Shown piece after piece: positions 32,630 to 42,041 of a DNA stretch of 45,641 nucleotides (positions are counted from its first letter, which is position 1; every line of letters begins with the position of its first letter). The translations under genes and the position numbers were made by a program. Source of the stretch: an uncultured Methanobrevibacter sp. (GTDB lineage: Archaea; Methanobacteriota; Methanobacteria; Methanobacteriales; Methanobacteriaceae); contig OMVX01000007.1 of NCBI GenBank assembly GCA_900314605.1, positions 1-45,641 of the forward strand, in the 5' to 3' direction. The notes under the pieces were generated by a model. The model did not search any database. It saw only the letters and a program-made list of their open reading frames with translations, and had not been told where the DNA came from.

Positions 32630-35236
32630 ATGAATCTTAAGGAATTACTTGCACCTGCAGGTTCTTACGAGATATTTAGAATTGCAATTAATGCAGGAGC
32701 AGATGCAGTTTATCTAGCAGGTCATCGTTATGGTGCAAGAGCATTTGCTCAGAATTTTACATCTGAAGAACTTGAAAAGGCAGTAGAATATGCTCATCTT
32801 AATGGTGCTCAAATACATGTTACAGTTAATACTTTAATTAATAATTCTGAAATTATCCCTGTTTTAAAATATCTTCACTATCTTTACAGGATTGGTGTAG
32901 ATGCAGTTATTGTACAGGATTTAGGTATTGTTAATATTGCTTCTAAATTTATTCCAAATCTTGAAATACATTCTTCAACACAAATGACTATAAGAGATTA
33001 TGATAGTATTATTTGGGCATATAATAATGGAATTAAACGTGTAATTCTTCCTCGTGAAATGAGTGTTGATGAAATTAGAAGAATCCATAAAAATCTTATT
33101 AAAGATAATATTCCTATGGATTTAGAGGTTTTTGGACATGGATCTTTATGTTATTGTTTAAGTGGGAAATGTTATATTTCATCTTTTAATAATGGAAGAA
33201 GTGCTAATCGTGGAGCATGTACACAGCCATGCCGTAACCAATATAGAATCAGATATAATAATCGTACAGTTACCAGAGGATGTTTAATATCAACCCATGA
33301 TCTTGCAACATACAGTAATCTTAAAGAAATTTCAGATGCAGGAGTCTGTTCTATTAAAATTGAAGGACGTCTAAAATCTGAAGATTATGTTGGAACAATT
33401 GTACATTCCTATAGAAACATGTTAGATATTATTAAAAAACATGAAGAAAATAAGCTTAACTCTGAAAATAAAGAAGAAATAATAATTGATGGTAAAAAAG
33501 AAACCGAAATTATTGAAGAGTTAAAATATGATTTAGATTTAGCATTTAATAGGTATTATACTAATGGTTATATTTCAAATGATTCTCCAGGAGATGTTAT
33601 GGGTAGACTTAATTCATATCATCAGGGTATATACATTGGTGAGATTATTAATATTGAAGGAGAACTTATTACAATTGATACAAGAAAAAAACAACATCCT
33701 GTAACCCTTCAAAATGGAGATGGAATTGGATTTAAATATCATGGAAAAATAAAAGGAATTTATATTGATAATATTGTAAAACAGACAGATACAGAAATTC
33801 AATTAAATACTACAAGAGATATTCGTGTTGGAAGTGAAGTTTATTTAAGTTATTCAAAAGAAGCACATGATAAACTTAAAAAATACAATAAAGATCTAAT
33901 CAGATCAACATATCCTATTACTATCAATTTAAAACTTGATGAAAACAGACATTTAACTGGAAATATTCAGTTTAAACTAGAGGATGAAAAAATCGAATTT
34001 GATTATACCTCAGATTATACTCTTGAAGAGGCAATTAAAAAACCTGTTACATCAGAGGATATTATAAAACAAATGTCTAAAACTGGACAAACTCCCTTTT
34101 ATATTGAACAAATTGAAGTGGAAGAGATAAAGGATAATCTGTTTATACCTACAAGTAAACTTAATCAGATGAGAAGAGAAATTTTAGATAAAGCATCTGG
34201 GCTAGTTCTAGAATACTTTATCCCACCAGAGGATGAAGTATCTTCTATAAAAAAGGAAATTAAAAAATACGGTAAAGATTATAAAAGTAGAGGTAAACTT
34301 TTAGAAGAAACATACAAAAATTACCAGAAGAATTATAATAATTATATTGGTTTAAGTGTTTATGTTGATAACCTTGATTTATTAAAAGAGGTATGTAAAT
34401 ATCCGATTATTAAAGTATATTATGATCCTTCATTTAATTATCAAAGCTCAAAAGATTATTTTAATAATATTTCAAAAGAATTAGAAAAAGCATTTAACAT
34501 TGCTGAAGGTGTAGAGCTAGTGTGGGTTTTATCATCCTTTATATCTCAAAAGGATATTGCTAAATCCAATAAAGTACTTGAATCTCTTAAAAATAAAGGA
34601 GTAACCATTGGAGTTATGTCTGATTCACCAGGAATTGGAGATATATTTGATTGTAATGTTTATGGTCATCATAACCTTAATGTATGGAACAGTTATACTG
34701 TAGAACTATTAAAAAATAGTGGTTTTAAAGGCCTTACATTATCTAATGAGTTATCCCAAAAAGAAATTAAAGAATTATTATTTAGAGTAGAAGATAAAGA
34801 TTATCCTCTTGAATTATTAGTTCATGGAAACCTTGAACTTATGACAAGTAAAGATGATTTTTCTAAACTTAATGAAGGTAAAGATTTAGAACTTAAAAAT
34901 AATAAAGATTATGTAACATTAGAAGATAAAAAACGTAAATTAAAACTTAAAATAAGATTTGATTATAATAAATTCAGCCACTTCTTCAATAAAAACTGTT
35001 TATCCCTAATAGATGAGATGGAAACTATTAAACAAATGGGCCTTACAAATATTGCCCTTGATTGTAGATTTTCATCTACACAATATGTATCTAATATTTT
35101 ATCTCTCTATCTACAAGCAATTAATGAAGAAGCAGATTTAGAATCACTTAAAAATACAATATCCAAATTATCCCAATCCCCATTAGATAATGGTAATTTT
35201 ATTGATGGTAGACGACTTGAAGATAAAAATTATTAA
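32630..35236 (+). CDS. Large U32-family protein, copy 1
   Basis: The 868-residue protein starts with a U32 barrel (LLAPAGSYEIFRIAINAGAD; HSSTQMTIRD; RVILPREMS) and the four conserved cysteines in CYCLSGKCYISS and RGACTQPCRNQY. In recent U32 work such cysteines bind an iron-sulphur cluster. The middle part (about 290-560) includes a DUF3656-like region. The last third (LELLVHGNLELMTSKDD) looks like a second U32-type barrel without cysteines. Bacterial relatives RlhA and TrhP hydroxylate 23S rRNA cytidine or tRNA uridine; UbiU/UbiV act in quinone hydroxylation. RNA hydroxylation is a better guess than the old peptidase label. The ribosome site AGGAG precedes the ATG at 32630. It is paralogous to the gene at 35795. 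Confidence 0.88.
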   Translation: MNLKELLAPAGSYEIFRIAINAGADAVYLAGHRYGARAFAQNFTSEELEKAVEYAHLNGAQIHVTVNTLINNSEIIPVLKYLHYLYRIGVDAVIVQDLGIVNIASKFIPNLEIHSSTQMTIRDYDSIIWAYNNGIKRVILPREMSVDEIRRIHKNLIKDNIPMDLEVFGHGSLCYCLSGKCYISSFNNGRSANRGACTQPCRNQYRIRYNNRTVTRGCLISTHDLATYSNLKEISDAGVCSIKIEGRLKSEDYVGTIVHSYRNMLDIIKKHEENKLNSENKEEIIIDGKKETEIIEELKYDLDLAFNRYYTNGYISNDSPGDVMGRLNSYHQGIYIGEIINIEGELITIDTRKKQHPVTLQNGDGIGFKYHGKIKGIYIDNIVKQTDTEIQLNTTRDIRVGSEVYLSYSKEAHDKLKKYNKDLIRSTYPITINLKLDENRHLTGNIQFKLEDEKIEFDYTSDYTLEEAIKKPVTSEDIIKQMSKTGQTPFYIEQIEVEEIKDNLFIPTSKLNQMRREILDKASGLVLEYFIPPEDEVSSIKKEIKKYGKDYKSRGKLLEETYKNYQKNYNNYIGLSVYVDNLDLLKEVCKYPIIKVYYDPSFNYQSSKDYFNNISKELEKAFNIAEGVELVWVLSSFISQKDIAKSNKVLESLKNKGVTIGVMSDSPGIGDIFDCNVYGHHNLNVWNSYTVELLKNSGFKGLTLSNELSQKEIKELLFRVEDKDYPLELLVHGNLELMTSKDDFSKLNEGKDLELKNNKDYVTLEDKKRKLKLKIRFDYNKFSHFFNKNCLSLIDEMETIKQMGLTNIALDCRFSSTQYVSNILSLYLQAINEEADLESLKNTISKLSQSPLDNGNFIDGRRLEDKNY

Positions 35237-35375
35237 AAAAAGATGTTGTTTAAGAATTTAAAATAAAATATATAATTTATTATTATTTAAAATAAATTAA
35301 AAAAGAATTATCTGACAAATATGATTAAAAAAAAATATTAAAAATTCAAAAACTTTAAATACTCATAAATTATTC

Positions 35376-35385
35376 TTATATATAT
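35376..35385 (+). promoter_or_regulatory. TATA box for the small gene between the U32 genes
   Basis: TTATATATAT lies about 25 nt before a ribosome site AGGTG (35395-35399) and the ATG at 35406. It is one of the clearest promoters in the window and implies separate expression. Confidence 0.5.
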
Positions 35386-35405
35386 CAAATTAGTAGGTGT
35401 TTAAA

Positions 35406-35657
35406 ATGACAGACTTAGATAAAGATACTGAAGCAAAAATTTTAGAAATTGTGAAAAAATACCGTAAAGAAGAAAACTACCAATTAAATTATCTTATAAC
35501 CGATGATAATGTAATTACATTCTTTTCTTCAATAAATATTGGTAAAACAATTACTGCTGAAGATTTAGCAACTATTGCAGAAATTCTTAATGGAGAATTT
35601 ATTGGTTTTAAAATTGTTAATCAGGAATACAGATTTTCTTTTAACTTAAGCCAATAA
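35406..35657 (+). CDS. Small hypothetical protein, 83 aa
   Basis: The soluble 83-residue protein has a helix (TEAKILEIVKKYRKEE), a beta strand pair (YQLNYLITDDNVITFFSS), an acidic helix (TAEDLATIAEIL) and a final strand pair (GFKIVNQEYRFSFNL). The alternating pattern suggests a compact alpha/beta domain. There are no cysteines. ATG 35406 follows AGGTGTTT; an upstream in-frame GTG at 35397 is part of that ribosome site. It sits between two U32 paralogues with its own promoter, so it could be an unrelated gene or a partner. I do not recognise a family. Confidence 0.75.
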   Translation: MTDLDKDTEAKILEIVKKYRKEENYQLNYLITDDNVITFFSSINIGKTITAEDLATIAEILNGEFIGFKIVNQEYRFSFNLSQ

Positions 35658-35794
35658 TATAAAATAAGAATAGTAAAATAAAATAAAAAAATAAATTGAT
35701 TATTTCATAAAATCTATTAAATAATAATATTAAATATTAATTTTATTAATTAATAGATTTCTTTTTTTAAATTTAAAATTTTAATGGGATTTAA

Positions 35795-38395
35795 ATGAAA
35801 ATACCCGAGTTATTAGCTCCTGTTGGAAACATGAATCATCTTAAACTTGCTGTTTATAATGGTGCAAGTTCTATTTATTTAAGTGGAAAAGAATTCGGAG
35901 CAAGAAAATTTGCACAAAATTTCACCCTTGAAGAGATAAGGGAAGCTGTAAACTTTGCACACCTTTATAATGTAAAAGTCTATGTAACTGTAAATATTTT
36001 AATAAAAGAAAGTGAACTTGAAACTGTAATAGATTATATAATAGAATTATATAAAATTGGTGTAGATGCAATACTAGTTCAAGATATTGGACTTATTAAA
36101 ATAATAAGAGAAATTCTTCCGAATTTTAAGATTCATGCTTCAACCCAAATGAATATTCACAATAAAAAAGATATTGACTGGGCTAAATCTCAAGGTATTA
36201 AAAGAATAGTCTTATCTAGGGAATTAAGTCTTAGTGAAGTTAAAGAAATTACAAAGTATGCTCATCAAAATAATATGGAATGTGAAATATTTGCACATGG
36301 AGCATTATGTTACTCATATTCTGGCTGTTGTCTTATATCTTCATATATTGGAGGTAGAAGTGGTAATAGAGGAAGATGTGCCCAGCCATGTAGACAAGAA
36401 TATAGTCTAAATTTTGAAAATGGTCCACTACTCGATGAAAATTTCTTAAAAGAAAGTGAAAGTAAATATTTACTATCCCCAAAAGACCTTTCATTATATG
36501 AAGAGTTAAATAAAATACTTTTTTGTGACTCCTTAAAAATAGAAGGTAGAATGAGAAGTGAAGAATATGTCTCTATTGTAGTAGGTAAATACAGACAGGC
36601 ACTAAATAAAATAAGACATAATAAGAATATTCCTACAAGTGAAGAATTATCCCTTGTTTTTAATCGGAAATTTACAAGAGGACATCTTTTAGACAGACCA
36701 GAAAAAATTATGAATTATAAAAAACCTTCAAACAATGGATTATTTATTGGAAAAGTAGTTGAATTTAATGGAAAAAACAGTATAAAAGTTAAATTAGAAA
36801 GTAAAACTGTTCCTGAAAAAGGAGATGGAATATTAATAGAAGGTAAAAGTATAGATGAAAAATCTCCTGACAGTTATGGATTTGAACTATCAATAGACCC
36901 TCACTTTGACAATCAACTACTGGTTTTAAAAACTATACGTGAAAATAAAAATATTGATATAAAAATTAATAAAGATTCTAAAGTCTATATTTCAAAAAGA
37001 AAAGAAATTTCAAATAAATTAAAACAAGCCCTTAATGGTGAAAATCACAGTTATAAAAAATCTATATTAAATATAAACTTTAATATTGATAAAAACAATT
37101 ACCCCACAATTAAAGGACATCTTAAAATTGGAAATGGTAAGATTATTGAATTAAAATATACAGGGTCTGAACAATGGGAAACTGCTAGAAACAGACCTGT
37201 AGACAGTTCTAAAATAAAAGAAAACTTTCAAAAAATAGATAATCTGCCATTTTATATTGAACATATTAATATTAATTATAAAGAAAATTTATTTACACCA
37301 ACAAGTAGTCTTAATCAACTAAGACGGGAATTTTATAAAAAATTATGTGAAAAAATCGAAAATTCCTATATTCCTCAAGATTCTGATAAAATTAAAATTA
37401 ATTATAAAAAATTTAAAGATAATTTCTACAAAGACAAATACAATAGTTTAAAAGAAAGCACTAATGAACATAAATCTTTATCAGTTTATATTAATAGTTT
37501 AGAGAGTTTAAAGAAAATAGATGAAAACTTAAACATTAATAGAGTTTATTTAGAAATTCCTGATTATGATAAAAATATTCTATTTAAAGATTATAAAAGC
37601 CCATTTAATATAAACTATTGTGTAAACTTCCTTAAAGAAGCATCTAATTTAAGTAGAGATAAAAACTATGAACTTGTATGGAAATGGCCAGATATTGCAA
37701 ATAAAGAAACATTAAATGGCCTTTTTAAAGTTTTAGGAATATTATCTAAATTTTCAATGAATATGAATATTATGTGTTCTACACTTGGAGTAATTGATGT
37801 TTTAAAAACAGAAGAGAGAAAATTGTATGGACCATCTTATTTAAATGTTTATAACCACGAAACAATAAAAAATTTAGATAAATTTAATGTTTTAACAGTC
37901 TCCTCCGAACTATCAAAAGAAGATATACTTGTATTAGCTAAACATACGAATTTAAATAAAATTGAGATGATTGTTGGAGGAATTGTTGAATCAATGATAA
38001 GTAAAAAGCCAATATTTGCAAAAAATGATATTAAAAAATTAAAAAAAGATTTGAATATTAAAATTACAAAAGATACTGATATTAACTTATCTATAAAAGA
38101 TATAAATAATCACTATTATCCTGTTAAAGGAAGTATTACAAATGATATAATTATACTTTATAATAAAAACTTATCCTTAATCAATGAAATGAATTATTTA
38201 AAATCTATTGGTATTTTAAATTTTGCAGTAGATTTAAGATGGGAAACAGATGAGAATATTAGTAAAATAATTACTTTATTTAATGAATCAATTTACAAAG
38301 ATTTAGATGATAAAAACTTAAATGAATTGAATAATAAATTAAATAATTATTATTTTAAAACAACTGATTTGAATTTTAATAAAACTCTTAAATGA
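35795..38395 (+). CDS. Large U32-family protein, copy 2
   Basis: The 866-residue paralogue of the protein at 32630 has the same order of domains. The N-terminal barrel begins LLAPVGNMNHLKLAVYNGAS, contains HASTQMNIHN and the cysteines CYSYSGCCLISS and RGRCAQPCRQEY, and ends with the LKIEGRMRSEEYV segment. The middle and final third (IEMIVGGIVESMISK) are more divergent and richer in Asn, Lys and Ile. All four cluster cysteines are kept, so both copies should be active, probably on different sites. The ribosome site GGGATTT precedes the ATG at 35795. Tandem placement points to an old duplication. The exact substrate, possibly rRNA or tRNA, is not readable. Confidence 0.88.
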   Translation: MKIPELLAPVGNMNHLKLAVYNGASSIYLSGKEFGARKFAQNFTLEEIREAVNFAHLYNVKVYVTVNILIKESELETVIDYIIELYKIGVDAILVQDIGLIKIIREILPNFKIHASTQMNIHNKKDIDWAKSQGIKRIVLSRELSLSEVKEITKYAHQNNMECEIFAHGALCYSYSGCCLISSYIGGRSGNRGRCAQPCRQEYSLNFENGPLLDENFLKESESKYLLSPKDLSLYEELNKILFCDSLKIEGRMRSEEYVSIVVGKYRQALNKIRHNKNIPTSEELSLVFNRKFTRGHLLDRPEKIMNYKKPSNNGLFIGKVVEFNGKNSIKVKLESKTVPEKGDGILIEGKSIDEKSPDSYGFELSIDPHFDNQLLVLKTIRENKNIDIKINKDSKVYISKRKEISNKLKQALNGENHSYKKSILNINFNIDKNNYPTIKGHLKIGNGKIIELKYTGSEQWETARNRPVDSSKIKENFQKIDNLPFYIEHININYKENLFTPTSSLNQLRREFYKKLCEKIENSYIPQDSDKIKINYKKFKDNFYKDKYNSLKESTNEHKSLSVYINSLESLKKIDENLNINRVYLEIPDYDKNILFKDYKSPFNINYCVNFLKEASNLSRDKNYELVWKWPDIANKETLNGLFKVLGILSKFSMNMNIMCSTLGVIDVLKTEERKLYGPSYLNVYNHETIKNLDKFNVLTVSSELSKEDILVLAKHTNLNKIEMIVGGIVESMISKKPIFAKNDIKKLKKDLNIKITKDTDINLSIKDINNHYYPVKGSITNDIIILYNKNLSLINEMNYLKSIGILNFAVDLRWETDENISKIITLFNESIYKDLDDKNLNELNNKLNNYYFKTTDLNFNKTLK

Positions 38396-38452
38396 TGATA
38401 TATTAAAAAAAAAGAAGTATTAAATTAAAAAAGAAAATAACTCACTATTTTT

Positions 38453-39196
38453 TTAAACTTTGTTAACTGAACTTTCATTTACTGGGAAAGTGAAATAGGT
38501 ATCTGGATAGGGTTCATTTTCCAAAGTGAAATGCCACCATTCTTCATCTAGAGGTTTAAATCCATGGTCCATCATTGCTTCACGAAGTATCATACGATTT
38601 TTATACTGTTGGTCTGTAATGTTTTTATAATCCGGATGGCTTCTTTCACCGAAATAATCAAATGTTCCTCCCATATCAACTTCATTACCAGTTTTCATAT
38701 TAAATAAAGTTAAATCAACGGTACTTCCCCTACTATGACCTGAATAATTAGCGATATATCCTTTATCAAATAATACTGATTTATCAAGCTCAGGATAGAA
38801 ATATTCCCTCATTCTATCATCATTTGTATCATTAGCCCATCTTTCAAAATGATTAACTGCTTTTTGAGGACGATAAGCATCATATATTTTTAATCTATAT
38901 CCTTTTTTAGCTAAATCGTCACTTACTCCCTTAAGAGCTGTTGCCGCTTCTTTTGTTAAAAGGGCAGTTGGCTGTTCATACCCATCAATTCTATCACCTA
39001 CAAAGTTATAGGTGGAATAATATCTAATCTCTAAAATAACATCTGGATCTATATCCGTAAGAACTACAAAATCAGATGAATTATTTGAAAGCTTAAATTC
39101 ATTATTCTCTGTATTATTAGTAGAAGATGCATTAGCTACTCCTATAACACTGATTATTATCAATAAGCTCAAAACCATTAAAACTTTATTTTTCAT
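38453..39196 (-). CDS. Secreted VanX-like D-alanyl-D-alanine dipeptidase (M15D)
   Basis: The 247-residue protein begins with a signal peptide (residues 1-24, cleavage likely after ANA). The zinc-peptidase body has the VanX motifs: DIDPDVILEIRYYSTYNF, the transition-state arginine in YDAYRPQKAV, zinc ligands in SGHSRGSTVD (H and D) and EWWHF (catalytic Glu and third ligand). VanX and Ddp enzymes cleave D-Ala-D-Ala from the bacterial wall pathway. Methanobacteriales make pseudomurein with only L-amino acids, so a host role in the archaeal wall is unlikely; attack on bacterial wall fragments or a related dipeptide is more plausible. The ribosome site AGGAG precedes the ATG at 39196. Two direct repeats lie upstream. 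Confidence 0.9.
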   Translation of the reverse strand: MKNKVLMVLSLLIIISVIGVANASSTNNTENNEFKLSNNSSDFVVLTDIDPDVILEIRYYSTYNFVGDRIDGYEQPTALLTKEAATALKGVSDDLAKKGYRLKIYDAYRPQKAVNHFERWANDTNDDRMREYFYPELDKSVLFDKGYIANYSGHSRGSTVDLTLFNMKTGNEVDMGGTFDYFGERSHPDYKNITDQQYKNRMILREAMMDHGFKPLDEEWWHFTLENEPYPDTYFTFPVNESSVNKV

Positions 39197-39241
39197 ACTT
39201 GGACTCCTAAATTGACAGTTTAGTATATAATTAAAGTTATC

Positions 39242-39318
39242 CTAATAATAATTTATTTAAATAATAAATATAGTTATTAATTCTCTATTTTTCTAATAAT
39301 AATTTATTTAAATAATAA
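39242..39318. repeat. Pair of identical 26-bp direct repeats upstream of the VanX-like gene
   Basis: The same 26 bases occur at 39242-39267 and 39293-39318, 51 bp apart. Each contains the 12-bp palindrome TTATTTAAATAA. They fill the space between the flavodoxin stop and the VanX-like promoter, so they may be regulatory or a simple local duplication. Confidence 0.8.
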
Positions 39319-39843
39319 TTATAATTTATTAATCCAAATTTGAACTTTATCTTTAGAAATAGATGCTTCTGCCCCCTTAATAGAAAGAGGGTCTTTAATT
39401 GTAGCAGAAGGTGCATATTTTTTTATAGATGAAATACTTGTACCTAAACCACTGCCTTCGCTAGTACAGAAAGGATATATAATCTTTTCATTAAAATTGT
39501 TTGAATCAAGGAAAGTAGCAACTACCATAGGTATAGTTCCCCACCAATTAGGATAACCTAAAAAGATAAAATCATAATCATTTAGATTATTTATATTTTC
39601 TTTTAATTCAACCATAACATTATTTTCTAATTCTTCTTTAGCTTCTTCAATACATTTAAAATAATCTGGAGAATATTCTTTTACACTGTCTATTATGAAA
39701 ATATCCCCATCAGTAAATTCCTGAATAAACTCTGCAATTATTTCTGTATTTCCCTTTTCAAGGTTTTTAACATCACCATTTACATAATTTTCTCCACGGC
39801 GAGAATAATATGCAATTAATACTTTTTTATCATCGAAATTCAT
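39319..39843 (-). CDS. Flavodoxin-family protein
   Basis: The 174-residue protein has the flavodoxin fold. It starts with the FMN phosphate-loop strand (VLIAYYSRRGENY), contains the isoalloxazine-contact segment FLGYPNWWGTIPMVV and ends with FCTSEGSGLGTSI. The arrangement fits the Flavodoxin_4 group common in anaerobes. It probably carries electrons or reduces a small molecule in the cytoplasm. The phosphate loop lacks the usual T-x-T-G pattern (SRRGENY), as in many members of that group. The ribosome site GTGAT precedes the ATG at 39843. The VanX-like gene follows on the same strand 122 bp downstream, but no functional link is known. Confidence 0.9.
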   Translation of the reverse strand: MNFDDKKVLIAYYSRRGENYVNGDVKNLEKGNTEIIAEFIQEFTDGDIFIIDSVKEYSPDYFKCIEEAKEELENNVMVELKENINNLNDYDFIFLGYPNWWGTIPMVVATFLDSNNFNEKIIYPFCTSEGSGLGTSISSIKKYAPSATIKDPLSIKGAEASISKDKVQIWINKL

Positions 39844-40056
39844 AAAATCACTTATTATTGATTAATTTTTAAAAAATTTTTTAAATATTTAATAAACTAC
39901 TAATTAATTATCATTAATATAATTTATAAATTTAAATATTAGTTTTCAACTACTCCCAAAAAATAAATATTTATAATAATATTAAAAATAAAATTATTTT
40001 ATAAAGAATTTTAAAAAAAAATTTAAAATAACGGTAATTTAGTAGGATTGTATCTA

Positions 40057-41979
40057 ATGAAAAGTGAAGTTAAATTACAAGATATTAAAGGTGTTGGAGA
40101 AAAACTGGCAAATAAAATCCTTCATGAACTTGGTGGAGAAGAAGAGCTAAATAGAATTGTAGAAAATATGGAACTTGAACGAATAAGTTCTATTGAAGGA
40201 ATTTCTCAAAGAAAATCTGTAGAAATTTTAAATCAGCTTTTAGGAAATCCAAAACAGGATTTTTTAAAAAGTGAAAAAGCATATCAGATATACTCAGAAA
40301 TTATTGAAAAAATATTGGCTTATACTAATACTGAGTATTCTAAAAATAGAATTCTCCTTTTAAGTCCTATAAAAGATAAAGAAAAAATCGAAAACCATAT
40401 TGATTTTGTTATGAAAGCAAAGGAAAAAGTTCAAAACCTCCCAATTAAAGAACTTAGAAGTTTAATGAAAAATATTCATGAACCTGTTGATGTTAAAGCT
40501 AATTATGATTCTGGAAAAGTTATTATTGTAGAAAATGAAGAAGATAATGCTTATCTTACAGAAATTGGTCTAAACCAATATTATCCTATTATTACCGCAA
40601 CTGATTCTCCAAGACTTGCTGAGGAAATAAGTAATTATGAACTTATATTTTATGTGTATTCAGAGGGTTTTATTGATTTTGGAGAATTAAGTAATTTAAT
40701 TATGTTAAATATAGATTCTCCTAAGGAAGAAATTGTACCGGATATCCTATTAAATTATTTTAATACAAACCGAGAATTATTCAATAATGTTTGTGAAATT
40801 AGAAAAATTTTAAATCTTAAGACTAAACTTAATGCTATCAATCCAATTCTTGATAATATTAATATTCTTGAGAAAGAAAATGTGGATATTGATAAGATTG
40901 TAAATGAAGTTAAAGTTTATGGGGATAAGAAGATAAAAAGTGAGATAAAAAATATTGATCTTGAAGGAGATGAAGTTCTTGATTTATTAAATCATGAGAT
41001 GCCAAGTAAACTTGAAGATATATTTGACGACATTTTAAGTAAATTGACAGATATGATTTATGAAAAAACTTCAATTAATTTTGATCCCTTCCTAAAAAAA
41101 TATCCTCTTGAAATAGATGAAAGTGAACTTCAAAGAGTTAAAAATGAAATAGATTCTAAACGTGAAAATAATTTATATGATATGAAAATTGAAGCATCCA
41201 AACAATTAGCATCAATTAGAGATGAAGTAGAAGAGGAAGTTTTAGAGATTATTAAATTTGACCTTGAATTTGCACTTGGAATCTTTGCATATGAATATGA
41301 TTTACATCCACCAGTATTATCTGATGAGATAAAACTTAAAGGAATGCTTCATTTAGACCTTGCACTGAAAGATCAAGATAAAATCCAGAAAGTTGATTAT
41401 GAGCTTACAAAAAAAGAAAATATAGCATTACTTACAGGAGCAAATAGTGGAGGAAAAACAACCCTTCTTGAAACAGTTAGCCAAATTTCAATAATGACAC
41501 AAATGGGGCTTCCAGTATGTGCTGAACATGCAGAAATAATTATTCTTGATGAATTATATCATTTCTCTAAAAAAAGGTCTCTTGATGCAGGAGCATTTGA
41601 AAGCTTTTTAAAAGTATTTATGCCAATAGTTACAACAGAATCACAAAAATTAGTATTGCTTGATGAACTTGAAGGAATAACAGAACTTGAAGCTGCTGTA
41701 AAAATAATATCAAGCTTTATTGAAATAATTGAAAAAACTGATTCCTTTGGAATAATTGTAACACATATGGCTAAAGAATTAACCCAATATACAAATGTTC
41801 GTGTTGATGGTATAGAAGCTAAAGGATTAGATGAAAATTATGATTTAATAGTGGATAGAACTCCAAAAATGCATTATTTAGCACGTAGTACACCTGAACT
41901 TATTTTAAAAAGAATTTATGAAAATTCAAAAGGTAATTTAAAAGAGGTATATGGAGAAATACTTAAAAAATTTGAATAA
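40057..41979 (+). CDS. MutS-family ATPase with N-terminal helix-hairpin-helix region
   Basis: The 640-residue protein begins with helix-hairpin-helix sequence (IKGVGEKLANKILHEL, then ISSIEGISQRKSVEIL, residues 8-65). A long helical lever and clamp region follows, then a C-terminal MutS ATPase: Walker A (LTGANSGGKTTLLE), the DELYHFSKKRSLDAGAFESF segment, Walker B (LVLLDELEGITELEAA) and the switch region IIVTHMAKEL. The mismatch-recognition domain of MutS1 and the Smr nuclease of MutS2 are both absent. HhH motifs bind DNA non-specifically, often at junctions, so a role at branched or recombining DNA is inferred. I use ATG 40057 over TTG 40048. Confidence 0.87.
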   Translation: MKSEVKLQDIKGVGEKLANKILHELGGEEELNRIVENMELERISSIEGISQRKSVEILNQLLGNPKQDFLKSEKAYQIYSEIIEKILAYTNTEYSKNRILLLSPIKDKEKIENHIDFVMKAKEKVQNLPIKELRSLMKNIHEPVDVKANYDSGKVIIVENEEDNAYLTEIGLNQYYPIITATDSPRLAEEISNYELIFYVYSEGFIDFGELSNLIMLNIDSPKEEIVPDILLNYFNTNRELFNNVCEIRKILNLKTKLNAINPILDNINILEKENVDIDKIVNEVKVYGDKKIKSEIKNIDLEGDEVLDLLNHEMPSKLEDIFDDILSKLTDMIYEKTSINFDPFLKKYPLEIDESELQRVKNEIDSKRENNLYDMKIEASKQLASIRDEVEEEVLEIIKFDLEFALGIFAYEYDLHPPVLSDEIKLKGMLHLDLALKDQDKIQKVDYELTKKENIALLTGANSGGKTTLLETVSQISIMTQMGLPVCAEHAEIIILDELYHFSKKRSLDAGAFESFLKVFMPIVTTESQKLVLLDELEGITELEAAVKIISSFIEIIEKTDSFGIIVTHMAKELTQYTNVRVDGIEAKGLDENYDLIVDRTPKMHYLARSTPELILKRIYENSKGNLKEVYGEILKKFE

Positions 41980-42041
41980 TAATTATAATTTAGTTCTAAT
42001 CACTGATTGTACAAAATGATGAAACTATCAAAAAAAAATAC

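Noticed and set aside
32630-38395. Calling the U32 proteins peptidases or collagenases
   Set aside because: The conserved cysteines and recent work on RlhA, TrhP and UbiU/V favour iron-sulphur hydroxylation enzymes; no peptidase motif is visible.
40057-41979. MutS2 assignment
   Set aside because: There is no C-terminal Smr domain and the N terminus is HhH, so only a general MutS-family name is justified.
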